From Sciurus carolinensis (Eukaryota; Chordata; Mammalia; Rodentia; Sciuridae), in the NCBI RefSeq assembly GCF_902686445.1, contig NC_062218.1:14917015-14981014 (forward strand): 64,000 bases of DNA, given 5' to 3'. The notes beneath the pieces were generated by a model that saw only the letters and a program-made list of their open reading frames with translations, was not told where the DNA came from and ran no database searches. Below, one piece after another: positions 12,860 to 24,000 of the stretch (position 1 is its first letter; every line of letters starts with the position of its first letter). The translations under genes were made by a program, and so were the position numbers.

Positions 12860-13200
12860 CATGTCTCCTGAAAGTCACCTTTGGCAGCTGAAATGACTTC
12901 AGTATAGGGACACTAAATTTCACCTCATCAGTTGTGCTTACTATGCAGATGAATAGCTGATGAACTCCAATTAGTGTAATTATTCTGTTTCCAGGCAGTA
13001 ACCTCAGTAGTAATTGTCCTAAAGCCCTGGGACATTACAAGTAATTAGTCCTGATAGTTCATGCATCTCAGCTCCCTCCCAAGGTAGAGTCTCCAATGGA
13101 GAATAAAATTGTGTGTTATTCGTGGGAAGCAAATAATATTACAACTGTGCTGCATTATTGAAAAATGCAGCACAGTTAGTGGAAGCTGGGGCAGACTTGT
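12860..13200. promoter_or_regulatory. Candidate intronic enhancer with clustered homeodomain-type motifs
   Basis: This repeat-free block has closely spaced TAAT-core motifs (CAATTAG at 12968-12974, TAATTA at 12977-12982, several 'agtaatt' repeats) and an E-box-like CAGCTG near 12890. It ends with a perfect 14-bp inverted repeat at 13143-13177. The look is that of conserved vertebrate non-coding elements, but conservation has not been tested. Confidence 0.35.
13143..13177. repeat. Perfect inverted repeat: 14-bp arms, 7-nt loop
   Basis: Arm AACTGTGCTGCATT at 13143-13156, spacer ATTGAAA, and the exact reverse complement AATGCAGCACAGTT at 13164-13177. As RNA on either strand it would form a strong short hairpin. 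The stem is shorter than a typical pre-miRNA and pairing stops at both outer edges. Confidence 0.85.
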
Positions 13201-14525
13201 CTGTTCTTCCAAATAACTGAGTAATTGGTCAGCTTTGGATACCAGTAAGAAACTTAATCAATGCATTATAATAACAGCCTTTATGAAGTCTGGACTATTA
13301 GGTCCTTGGATAAGCATGTGATTTGAAATCTTCACATGTCTGTGAATGGCAAACCTACCAAAGTAACATTGAATGGAGCCCTGATTCTGTGTTGTGTCCA
13401 CTTACACTCTATTGTGAGTTTCTGGGCAGAACTTTGCTTGTTCATCTGTAGATATCAGGTTGCTAGCCCTGAACCTCTTTCCAATAAAGGGCTGAACACA
13501 TGGAAGGGCACACTCCATGCCATGTGACACTCTGCTCTACAAATAAGGTCTGTTTCAGAATGTTGTCCTTGGCTTGGCTTTATTTCACACCCAGGAACCA
13601 ACTTGTAATGAACCTTTAGCAAATACCACTTTTTTCTTTTTTTTTAAATAGCAGAGAGAAGGGCAGTTAAGACCTATTTGGGATTCACTTCATTTCCTTC
13701 CTGATATTTAAGTACTCATGATGGTCAGCATTCATTTTCCAGTGTCTTATTCCTAAGTGTCCTTGGTATCCTCCTCCTTCCTGATGCCCCTCTCCTGAAA
13801 GGGGCCCAGGACACTTGGTGGACAGATCTGAAGGTGCACATCCTGGGAAGGACAGCCACAACATGGGTCATCTGAACCATAGGGTCAAGTCAATTTGATT
13901 TCAGTTGGTGGTAGAATAGACAGTCGAGCTTAGGGGACGGATAGCTCTCTGCAATCGATTTCTCATCCGAAGCTCTGTTTAAAGACCCTAAGTCACCACA
14001 CTGTTCCTGATTTCTCACATTCCCAACTCCAGGTGATGTTTGGAAGCTCATGGTGTAGATTACATATTTGGAATGTGTGATGAGCTGGAAAGATAGGATA
14101 TTGATGGTTGAATAGCAATTTATGACAAATGAGTATCTAGGTGACCGATATGCTTTTAGATCTATATTTCCAAGCAGCTGATATTTTTCTCCCCCTCCCT
14201 TTTTCTTTTTTTAAAACTTCTGATGTAATTTATTAGTGAGGGTGGCCATGCCATTTTGGTTTTAAATTTTGGGAATATAAGCAGAAAACTATCTGTGGAT
14301 GCAATAAGGAATCCCAGGGCATGATTACTGTAGTTATTTAGGTCCACTCTCTCCCACCCAGGGAACATGGTGGTTGGGCCTCACTCTTCTGCAGCTGTGT
14401 GAAGATGTTGTTATTGGATTGGAGGAGTATGATGTAACTTGAGCATTTGAAGCCATAAGTATAGAATGTATATTTTGCATGGTTAAAAGGTGCAAGTACT
14501 GCTTCTTGATGAATTCATTCAATGA
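13201..14525. other. Unique non-coding sequence
   Basis: No gene or clear repeat was recognised. It includes a T-rich stretch at 13631-13648 and short uninformative open frames. Confidence 0.4.
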
Positions 14526-14536
14526 TGAATTCATTC

Positions 14537-14725
14537 TTTTTCTTTCGGGGGTACTGAGGATTGAGCCCAGGGGCACTTTACCACCAAGCTCCATCCCCAG
14601 CCCTTTTTATTTTCTATTTTCAGGAAGGGTGTCGCTAAGTTGCTGAGGCTGGCCTCAAAATCGTGATCCTCCTGTTTTAGCTTCCTGATCTGCTGGGATT
14701 ACAGGCATGCACCACCATGCCCACC
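14537..14725 (-). mobile_element. B1-ID composite SINE, antisense
   Basis: The inverted ID part ('ggattgagcccaggggcac', 'ccatccccagccc') is followed by an inverted B1 part ('tcgctaagttgctgaggc', 'gctgggattacaggcatgc'). It is flanked by the 11-bp direct repeat TGAATTCATTC at 14526-14536 and 14726-14736. The same motif also occurs just upstream at about 14512-14522, so the target site was already locally duplicated. Confidence 0.85.
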
Positions 14726-14736
14726 TGAATTCATTC

Positions 14737-16801
14737 ATTATTGAAAAATCAGTGGCCGTTGGAAGCATGTTTCTAGACTTAGCTTTCCAAAAAGAGGTTC
14801 AAATGGCTCCACAGTCCTCTTGCTAAGCATATGCAGCATATTTCTGCCCATGAATGAGCAACAGATAGGAAGTTTTTCTCCTTTATTAAATGTGATCTGG
14901 GAACATGCAAAACTATTAAAATATTGCAGTATTAATATTTATTTATTGATGAGACTGGGAGACTCAAGGACCTATTATTTTCCTTTAAGGAGGTTACAGT
15001 TGGTGAGGGCAAACAAGTAACCAGTAATTATAGTGAGATAAATATTGGTCTGTAGAGATGTGGGATAGAGACGGTGACCTGCAGATAGTTATTAAATTAA
15101 CTTCTGGGATCAATCATTACCTGTACCTTTTCCCTGTTCTCCTGTCTGTCTGTAGATGCCTTTTGCCTGACAAAGGCTTGTGAGATATCCGAAGTTCAAT
15201 TGGCTATTATTTAAAGAGATTTATATAAATATCACTTTGGACAATATGGGAGAATTCAGGATCGATTACATTTAGTTCAGAGATCTTAATTACTACATAG
15301 AGAAGACATTTAAGTATCTTTAAGTGCCCATCAAAACCCAAGTGCTTTGGGATAAGAAGGTGAAGGAAAAGTCTCTAAGAATAGCCAGTTGTTGATGCAG
15401 AGTGAGAATGTGCCTTGTATCTGTGTGTGTCCTCACGGCTGGACCTCCCTGGGAGGTGTCCCCAGGCAGTGTTCCCCTGACAGTCTAACTGTGATAAGAC
15501 AGGCTGTTCCCTTGAGGATCAGGAAAAATTACCATGGTCTTGTCTTCAAAAATCTGTGAAATGCTTGCAATAATTTTGTGAGATCCTTCCAGTTTTTGCT
15601 GTAGGGAAGTTCTTTCCCAGTCCAAGGGGGTGTGTGGGAATAACTGCAATGGCATGTGACATACAATGAAGGAGGGTGTTTCTATACAATAAAGCATTTT
15701 GTTTTGATAAAATCTGCTTTGAAAATGTTAATTCTGGAGTTTCTTTGTGGGTTAGGTGCGTTTACAACACTAAAATTGACAACAGATCATTTTTCATTGC
15801 TGATTTACATAGGAATTATGTTTTCCTACATATCTAGACAGATGTAGAGGCCACTTGTGCTCTGAAGTGCTGGTTTGTCTTGACTCTTGAATTATAAATA
15901 GCTCACTGAGGAGACTTGACAATGATTTTTTTTTCACCTTTTTTTTTTTTAATAATGTCTCAACAAACTTAGAATGCAGTTGGTAACTGATCACTTACTG
16001 CTGCTCTTGGCTAGCCTTCACCTTCCAGTCTGATCTGTATGCTCCAGGACCTGATTCTTGACCTCATGGGAAATTCTTTGGATGCTGGAACCCCATCTGC
16101 CTGGTTTTTGTTTTCCTAGGACTTCAGACAGTACTTGGCCCAGAGCAATGGCTCAATGTGAATCGATGCATTAATCTTTGAGATCGTTCTACCTTGAAAG
16201 AAGAAAAACAGAAAAGCAAAAATGATTTATTATTGCATATATTTAAATCGATGTTTATTTTACACTTGTGGGATTCTTGGGCAAATCATACAGGGAGTTG
16301 ATATTTTGTTGATAAATGGGAATCAAAGCATTTACTCTGTGCTGCTGTTCTCTCTTACATAGTTAGATGGCTTCCGAATATGTCCTAAAGTTTTCATGTT
16401 ACTGTTGAAAACAGCAAGACATATTTTAATAAGAGGAACAAAGGATTTATATCAAGATCCAGACATCTGAAAGTCAAGTGGTTCAAATATGCTAACACCT
16501 TCTTTGAGTTAGATCCATCTCTTAAACACTTCTTAGTAGGTCATCTTGATGTAAGTGGATTACAATTCTGCAAATAAAAAAAGCTGTTTGTACTACTGTG
16601 TAATTCCCCTGGAATTTTCAAAAGCTGGGGTTTTTCTGTCTGCTCTGAAAGTTTGCTAGTGGAATCTTTCAGCCCATGCTCCAGTAAACAACCAAGAATT
16701 CTTCACAGAGGGGTAGTCAGGAACACTGGTAAGGCTGTCCAGTTAGGGCCCCAAGAAACCCTCCTGCACTCCTCTGGACCATTTCCTGAATTAGGCACAG
16801 A
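14737..16801. other. Unique non-coding sequence
   Basis: No gene was recognised. AT-rich unique DNA with a poly(T) run around 15939-15950 and several short uninformative open frames. Confidence 0.4.
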
Positions 16802-16814
16802 CTGGGTCTGTTCT

Positions 16815-16907
16815 CTGTTCTTTTTTTTTTTTTTCGGTGCTGGGGATCGAACCCAGGGCCTTATGCTTGCAAGGCAAGCACTCTACCAACTGAGCTATCT
16901 CCCCAGC
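16815..16907 (-). mobile_element. Young ID SINE, antisense
   Basis: A T tract is followed by the inverted tRNA-like unit 'cggtgctggggatcgaac' through 'gagctatctccccagc'. It is flanked by a perfect 13-bp duplication CTGGGTCTGTTCT at 16802-16814 and 16908-16920. On the minus strand the A box (TAGCTCAGTTGGTAG) and B box (GGTTCGATCCC) are intact. This is a mobile SINE, not a functional tRNA gene. Confidence 0.92.
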
Positions 16908-16920
16908 CTGGGTCTGTTCT

Positions 16921-18799
16921 TAATATTAGTGTCTTGGGTGATTTTTCATTTTTTAAAAAATAAGACTACCAAAATCTGGTTGAGCTTGAAGGCATTGTGG
17001 CTGGAGGTGCCTCACTGGGCTCTGGATCTTCTTGAGTGGCTGACCCGACTTGGCTTTCTGAAGTCAGAGTGCTTGTAGTCCTCAGTGTCACCAAGCCCAC
17101 GTGAGACGCAGTATTGTGTGAAGAGGCTGTTTCATTACTTAAGTACTTATTTGGGGAATTCTTGTTCTTGCCCTATTTGGGGTCATTTTCTCTGGGTGAT
17201 CTAAGCAGGTGACACTCCTACTGTCATTCTGTGGTTTGAGCTCGAAATATTTTTGTGAATGACAGCTAATCTATTGTCCAGGCGCCCTTCTGATTTTTCT
17301 GTTTTAGCTGTTTTTCTTGTTCAGGACAGTGGTGGGCTTTCTCCTTAAACTCTCTCAAGATTTATTCTGTCCTTTGCATCATCTCAGTCTTCTGCAGGGG
17401 AAGTGGTCGCTGTTTTCAACCAACTCCGTCTATATAGCTGGCTATCTTGAGTTTTTATTTAATGAAAATAAAACTTCAAAGAAGCAGAATAGGCTTGAAC
17501 CTACCTCCCCTCCCTTTCAACTAACACCTACTGATGTTTATCTTGGAAATAATTTGATGTTTATTGTATGAAACATGTAGTTAAGAGCTAATGGAGACTC
17601 ATGTCAACCTTCAGAACAATGTGGAGAAACTTTTAATCGCCTATGTGGAGCCTGTGGTTCAAGTACTCTGTGGAACCCATGGTGGTGGGGGTGAAAGCGC
17701 TTGGCTGGCCCCAGATGTCTCTCCTGAATGTACTGAAGCTGAGCCACGGCCAGTTCAATCTGAACTTGAACTTGACCAACTTTTTCCTCTTCAACTTTTA
17801 TTTTCTCTTCTTTTTCCAGTTTGTCATCTTCTTTTCCAGCACTGTGAACTGTTCATAATTTCTGATAACTATCTAATGTGTGACTTAAGTTATATAACTA
17901 TTTAAACATGGCTTGTTGTAAATGGTATTTAAATATTGATATGACTTTAGGAGTTTTCAAAGACTGCGGAAATTTCTGAGTGCAACATTCAAGGCCTATT
18001 TTTGTTTCAACTTTGGTCATCTTCAGTATACTTTCAACCTCCTTCCACTCAAATGGGGACTGCCCATCTCTCTGAGAGACGAGTAGGAAAGAGAATTGGT
18101 TTAGTGCTCACTCCTTTTAGCCATGCAAGAAGCCAGTTCAGCTTGGTTCACTCAATAAAATGTTGATCTGGGGAATAAAGCCACACAGTTTCTTACCTGA
18201 ACAGTCAATCAACGTGTAACTTAATATCACATGCTACCATTAGCTCTTTCTGAAAGGTGTGGTCTATATGAAGAGTCCCTTCACTCACTGTGGGAAATCA
18301 TTTTTGAGGTCACAAAATTCAGGGTCCAAATAAAATCAGCCAGTGTTAACATACATGGCAAAAGTCCACATGCTTGATGTGAGCTGTGGCTCTCACACTC
18401 ACCCTGGGGTCTGGGTGGCAGTGTCCTGGAGGACGTGTTTAGGGGGCCTAAGTCACCGATTGATTTTGTAATCCAACTTTGGTCCTCCTTCTTCTAAAGT
18501 CTTGCAAAATGAGGCTAAGCCTATTTAGGACTCAGGAATTCCCATGTGTATGGCATATTTGCATCTGATAATGTCCTTTCACAGTTGAAAACACTAACTT
18601 GAATTAGTGAAGTAAAACTCTTCTGGTGTGGATTTCCCCCAAAACCTATGAATTTGTACCAGTCTGAAACATCTTCACTGGTTGCCCTTGCATTGGAAAT
18701 GCAGTACTGTGGTGGTGTTTGCTTTTTCTTTTCCTCTTCACTGGTCAGTAGTTCCATAGTAGGAACTGTTAATAGAGACATAATTTAAAAATGACTCTA
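16921..18799. other. Unique non-coding sequence with one coding-like patch
   Basis: No gene was recognised. A 71-codon open frame at 17643-17858 has coding-like third positions over its first half (see findings), but no identifiable family and no splice context. The rest is unique AT-rich DNA. Confidence 0.4.
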
Positions 18800-19185
18800 T
18801 GCTGTGGTTTAATGTATATGCCCTCCCCAAATTTGTATGTTGGAACTTAGTACTCAGTGTGATAGTATTAAGGGGTCTTTCGGCAAGTGATTAAGCCATG
18901 AGTGTTTCCACCATCATATTAATGAGATTAGGGTTCTTAAAAAGAGGTTGATGGGAACATCCTATTCCCCTTTGACCTGGACCTTGGGCTTCTCAGCCTT
19001 CAACATAGTGAGAAATAATTTTTTTTTTTTTTTTTTTTGCGGTGCTGGGGATTGAACCCAGGGCCTTGTGCTTTCAAGGCAAGCGCTCTACCAACTGAGC
19101 TATCTCCCCAGTCCGAGAAATAAATTTTTTATAAATTACTCAGTCTAAGGTGTTTTGTTATAGCAGCAGGAATGAACTAAGACAT
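18800..19185 (+). mobile_element. MST/THE-type MaLR solo LTR, split by an ID insertion
   Basis: The left part reads 'gctgtggtttaatgtatatg', 'ccaaatttgtatgttggaac', 'aagtgattaagccatgag'. The right part reads 'taaattactcagtctaagg', 'tgttatagcagcaggaatg', 'aactaagac'. Together these are the two ends of an MST-like ERVL-MaLR LTR. The ID at 19019-19114 interrupts it near the LTR's own polyadenylation region. Confidence 0.75.
19019..19114 (-). mobile_element. Young ID SINE inserted into the MaLR LTR, antisense
   Basis: A long T tract (19019-19038) is followed by the inverted ID unit ending in 'gagctatctccccagtcc'. The 9-bp direct repeat GAGAAATAA at 19010-19018 and 19115-19123 marks the target site inside the LTR. 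It is therefore younger than the LTR. Confidence 0.9.
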
Positions 19186-19429
19186 CCTACAAAACAAAAA
19201 GACTAGATTATTATGATTCAATTCTAAGTTTATAACATAAAACCACTATTATAGAGAAGGTGAAACTAGGCAAAAATCTATTTTTAAAAATAGTCGAAAT
19301 ATTTTATAATTTCTTTGAATAATAATAGTTCAAAATAAAACCTTTTAGTCTACTGAACAGAAACTTGCCTTATACTCACCATATGCCAAAAAGGCAGTAT
19401 TCCAAGCTTTTTGATTGGCATTTTAAAAT

Positions 19430-19545
19430 ATACCAACTGGTAAGGTGAATACCACTATTATCCTATTGTACAGATGAGGAAATTGTGGCACAAAGGAACA
19501 AATAACAGGTCTCAGCCAGTGTGATCTGGAACATCTTAATTCATA
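19430..19545 (-). mobile_element. MIR fragment, antisense
   Basis: 'ccactattatcctattgtac' followed by 'agatgaggaaattgtggcac' is the classic antisense MIR core (attatccccattttacagatgaggaaactgaggcac). Boundaries are approximate. Confidence 0.6.
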
Positions 19546-20869
19546 TTCATGCTTTCAACTTGCTGGAAGAATTCTCATCATCAACAACAAAAATCTTGAT
19601 TTGTCACTTCTAGTTTGAGTAACTTTTATTTGACATCTTTAATAACTGCTGTACATTAGCTGCATTTTCTGGGGATGACAGGGACCCTGAGGATTTCATG
19701 GATCTGGGGGGACTGGAGTGGAGCCCATGTGTATTACCAAGGCTTTCCTACAATGCCTCTCCTCCTCCTCCTTGGATAGCACTGGGGGAGCCTATGGGTC
19801 AAGTCTCAGAAACAAAACAAGGCTCTAACCAAGAGCTGGGGAATTTAAGTCCCAAGTGGAGCCAGCATGGAAATTTGGGTTTTCTGAGGCTTGAGTGTTT
19901 CTAAAGCTATGAAATCAAGAGGGGCTCTGAAGTGAGATATTGACCCACACGGTATCTACAACAACTCAAAATATGCCACATTTTAAGGGTAAGTAGATAT
20001 CTCTCAAAGAAGACATCTCTTTCATCACTTTTATTTTGAATGCTTTCTTGATCAAGAAAGGAATAAAATTTTATTAGGCTGTGACTTAGACTAAGAATCT
20101 CTGATGTGCCATTAGTAGTTTTAGCAATTGCTATGAATTATAGAAAGTCTGTACCTCCTTTTATTTTTAAATTTTATCAATAACTAAGCTGTTGATAAAA
20201 TGACAAGGAGTAGCAGAAGTCTGTATACATATCCATGTCTGTAGTAAGTTTAGTGGAGAACGCTCCCATGGGTGTGCCTTTTTCTCTTTAGATTTGGTCT
20301 TTGGGACCAGTTAGGGGCAATGGATATTCTCAATTAGCTAATGTCTTTGTGGACTAGAAGTGAGTCTACAAAAATATCAACTTAGTTTTAAAAATGGGTA
20401 AGCATTTTTCTCTTCTAAATGATTTTGTTGGGGGGAAAGAAGAGGGCATATCTTTTAAATGAATGTGTGCTTTCAAAATGATGTTTTGTGTAAGTCCTCC
20501 CATCTCCATAGATATGCATCTTTCCTAAAATCCGAGAATCAGAGCCATTTATGTGTGTAAAGTGAAAGGGAATGTTCTGGAATGCTTGTAGTGTCTGGCC
20601 TCCAGCAGGCACATGTGGTAGGTGAGAAAGCACATCATGATAAACCCACAGGAACTTATATTCTTGTTTCATTATTTATGTGAACCTTGACTTGGGCCAT
20701 TTCCTCCCACCTGCTTAGCTTCAGTTACCTGTGTCTAACTTGATACTAATGTCTACCTCATTCTGTTGCAAAGATAAGCCCGGTGTGGGGGAACTCCTCA
20801 TCTCCTCTTTACTCTGATGTAGATCTTGTCTTTCAAAGCATTTGCCACACACTGTGATTATTTTATCTA
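19546..20869. other. Unique non-coding sequence
   Basis: No gene or clear repeat was recognised. Open frames at 19698-19904 and (antisense) 20415-20672 have no recognisable family. Confidence 0.4.
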
Positions 20870-21060
20870 TGAGTTCGTTTTCTTTGTACACAGTGTCTCA
20901 GTATATGATGTTAGGGTTGGGAACCTGTCTTATTTGTGTGTGACTCTAACCATCCCTTTCTAGCCTGTAGTGTAAGCATGGTGGTACCAGGTCCTCTGTC
21001 TGTTTTAGGCATGACTGCGTCTCCAATACCCTGCACCCTGTCCTCAGTAAATATCCATTT
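20870..21060 (+). mobile_element. Probable LINE-2 3' end, sense
   Basis: 'ggtcctctgtctgttttagg' and 'accctgtcctcagtaaatat' follow the L2 tail pattern (gactttgtctgttttgttcactgctgtatcccc ... ctcaataaatatttgttg). It is highly diverged, so the call is tentative. Confidence 0.35.
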
Positions 21061-24000
21061 TCAATATTTTCTATTGCCAGAAGAACACAGAGCACCGTAG
21101 TCCTGTCAAAATGTTCATCAGGCATAACTTTTAAAGTGCAATAAATTCTGGATACTTTGAGGAACTGTAAACTGTATAAAGTTAACTCTTTGCAAATATA
21201 TCCTTACACTGTAAATTATAAAACAGGGTTGAAGATTTCTAATGATATTTTAGGTTCTAAATATTGGAAGATAAATTTCAATTTGGTTAGAATCTATGTG
21301 TTAAATGTTTCCAGTATATACCCTCTTGATACAAATGCATGCAATGCTATTCCCTAAGTGTGGCAGACAGAAGAGTTAGGTGAAAGATTGGTGAAACATT
21401 GTGTGTGTGTGTTTTTCCAAATAAGTAATTTAGCCCAGTATAATTGTATTTGTGTTTATGAGTGATCTACTTTAATTTCAGACAGGATACCGTATGATGT
21501 TACTGTTTGTTTGTTTTATATGTGCAGATAAAAAATTATGTTGAACTTCAAACTTGAATATGATACAATACTGGTATACAATGCCAGTGAAACACGTTCT
21601 GGCTTAAGGATACATTGTCCACGAATGTCTGGAATCTGTGTTCTGATTAGTAACGCCACTGAGTTGGGGACTAACACTGGACAAGTCCAGAAGAATTCAG
21701 GGAGTCGTCTATCCCACCTTGCCATTTAGGGATAAGGGAGCTCATGACAGAAGGGTCTGTGAGTTACCCACAAGCACCCTTCCATTATGTATACTGTCAG
21801 ATTTTAAGTTTATATTTTAACTTAAACTGACTTGGTGGAAGTGTGGACATTGAATTTATAATTTGCATCATGCACATTAAAGATACTGTTACTGCTTAAA
21901 ACATTACTTAAGTGTTGGTGTAAAAATAGGATTTTTCCCCTTGTAGTGGCTGTAAATAAATAACATTAAAGATTATTTTCTCTCATTTTGAAGATGGAAT
22001 TTATATTGTCATTATTGACACTATTTTGTCTCATTAGAGCTAGCCCATTAGTAGTGTTTGGTCCTCTATAATATTTTAATTGTTAAGAGGAATTTTAAAA
22101 TGCTAAATCTAAAATGACAAGTATGTGATATATTTGTATTCAGGAGATAAATCTATAGTTAATTATTTGTCTCTATAACTAATTTTATTATTTTATAAAT
22201 ATTCTTAGCAATTTAGAATATAGAATTCTGATGATAGATACAATTTATAATTTTATAGTCTTTTAAAAATCATTAGGTTCTGCATACAAAGTTGAATTTT
22301 TTCCTCTAAGCAGAGAATATTCTTGATCTTTACTATTTATCACACTTTTTCAAAAAATATAGATAAAAACTGCTAGACTGGGGGACGTTAAAAAAATGGA
22401 GAAAGACCAAGGAGTAAAAATAAGGAGAAATGAAAGATGAAATTGAGGCCAGAATGAATAAATCCATTTCTCAGGATAATGTAAATGGAAGTACCAGGAT
22501 TCAAAAGCACGTCTATGGAATGCCTGACTTTTCCCATGAGCTTTCATGGGGTGGAAATATAAAACTAGGGGGACATTTGTGAATTACTAATAAGTCAAAT
22601 AATATGAATGAAATGTATTTATAGAGAAAAAAAATTCTAGAAAGAGAAACAAGAGCTAGATGTTTTCTAGAATAGTTGGAAAATGCTTTGTAGTAGAGAC
22701 CCGTCGCACTCTAAGGTCTTTGGGAGAGGTCTTTCTGCTGGAAAAAATTGCTACAACCTGTCCACAACTTGTGGGGTTGGATTTAGTTTCTTTGGAGGAC
22801 AATTGGTAATGTTCTGATAAGAGTGGAAACTCCCTGCAAAAGACCTTTGGAAAGGTAGAGATTCTAGATGGAAGGTTCTGGGACATCCCCCAAAGCTGAG
22901 CATGTGACAGCAGTGGGAAGCTAGTGGAACTGGAATTTCAACACAGTGTGGATACCAACCAAGGGAGCCAAGCCTCGGTCTCAACTTCCAGTCAACTCCA
23001 CTGACTCTCTCACTAGGTGGGAGGAAGAGGCCAAGGGATAACCCCCACATAAGCCAGTGAACTTGAGAAGAGGAAGTTTAGATTTGAAATGGGGTCCTGG
23101 TTATTATTTCAATTATTGTGACTTAATTTGAACTTTGTTAAATATGAATTGTGTTATGCTTTGGGTCAACTCACATTTCTGTGACTAGATGCAGACTTTT
23201 AAGGGTCTATGTTCACTTAGAAAAATCAGAAGTGACCTCATTCTCTAAACTATTCATTTTTCTAGTTGGCTTTTCGAACCTTCATGTAAAATGTCTTTTT
23301 TTTTTTTAAACTGCATTTTTGCTCCCTATTAGCTTCTAGGGAATCTCATTTCCATCTGTGACAATTGAGACTCACATACTTTTCCATCTTCAGTTTGTAT
23401 CACCTTATAAAAATCACTTGGGTTTCTGCAAGTTGGAGTTTTACTACAAGTTTTGAACATACAAGTTCTGGCCATGGCATGACAGGACCTTTGATCTATG
23501 TGCCAGAACCTGAGAAAGTGCCCCGCAGGTTCTGTGAGGGATACGGATCCTGACTTCATGCACGACAACAATTATGTTATTGCTATGTTTTATTTGGTTT
23601 AGGAGATTGAAAACTATGTTTTCGTGTCTTCATCTAACTATGAAGAAACAGGTTGAGTACCAGATTGCCCAGGATGTGTTTTTTGGTTTACTTTCAGACT
23701 TTGAGACTAATCCACAGTTGTAACTCTTACTGCATCTGCTGCTGCTTCAAAAGGTCTCGGTGGTTGGGAAGCAGTGCTGATGTGGCCTGTGAAGTTTCCG
23801 GGCCAGCGCTTAAGCTCACCTTTCTGGGCATAACTCCTTAGGCAGATTTACAGAACTGCAAGTCTTTAGTACACACAGTGGCAGGAATGAGCTGGGGCTG
23901 TATCAGGGTTTCACAGGCACTTTGTGCTGAAGTTTGTGTTCCACATTTAGCCTAAAAAGTCAGCACAGTTCATGTCATGCAAACGAGGAGATAAATTCAT

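Noticed and set aside
16653..17078. 141-codon open frame
   Set aside because: It runs through the antisense ID SINE at 16815-16907, whose T tract gives the Phe run, and has no independent support.
18800..19185. Retroviral provirus
   Set aside because: Only a solo MaLR-type LTR is present; no gag, pol or env-like coding sequence adjoins this or the LTRs at 10582, 54829 and 58714.
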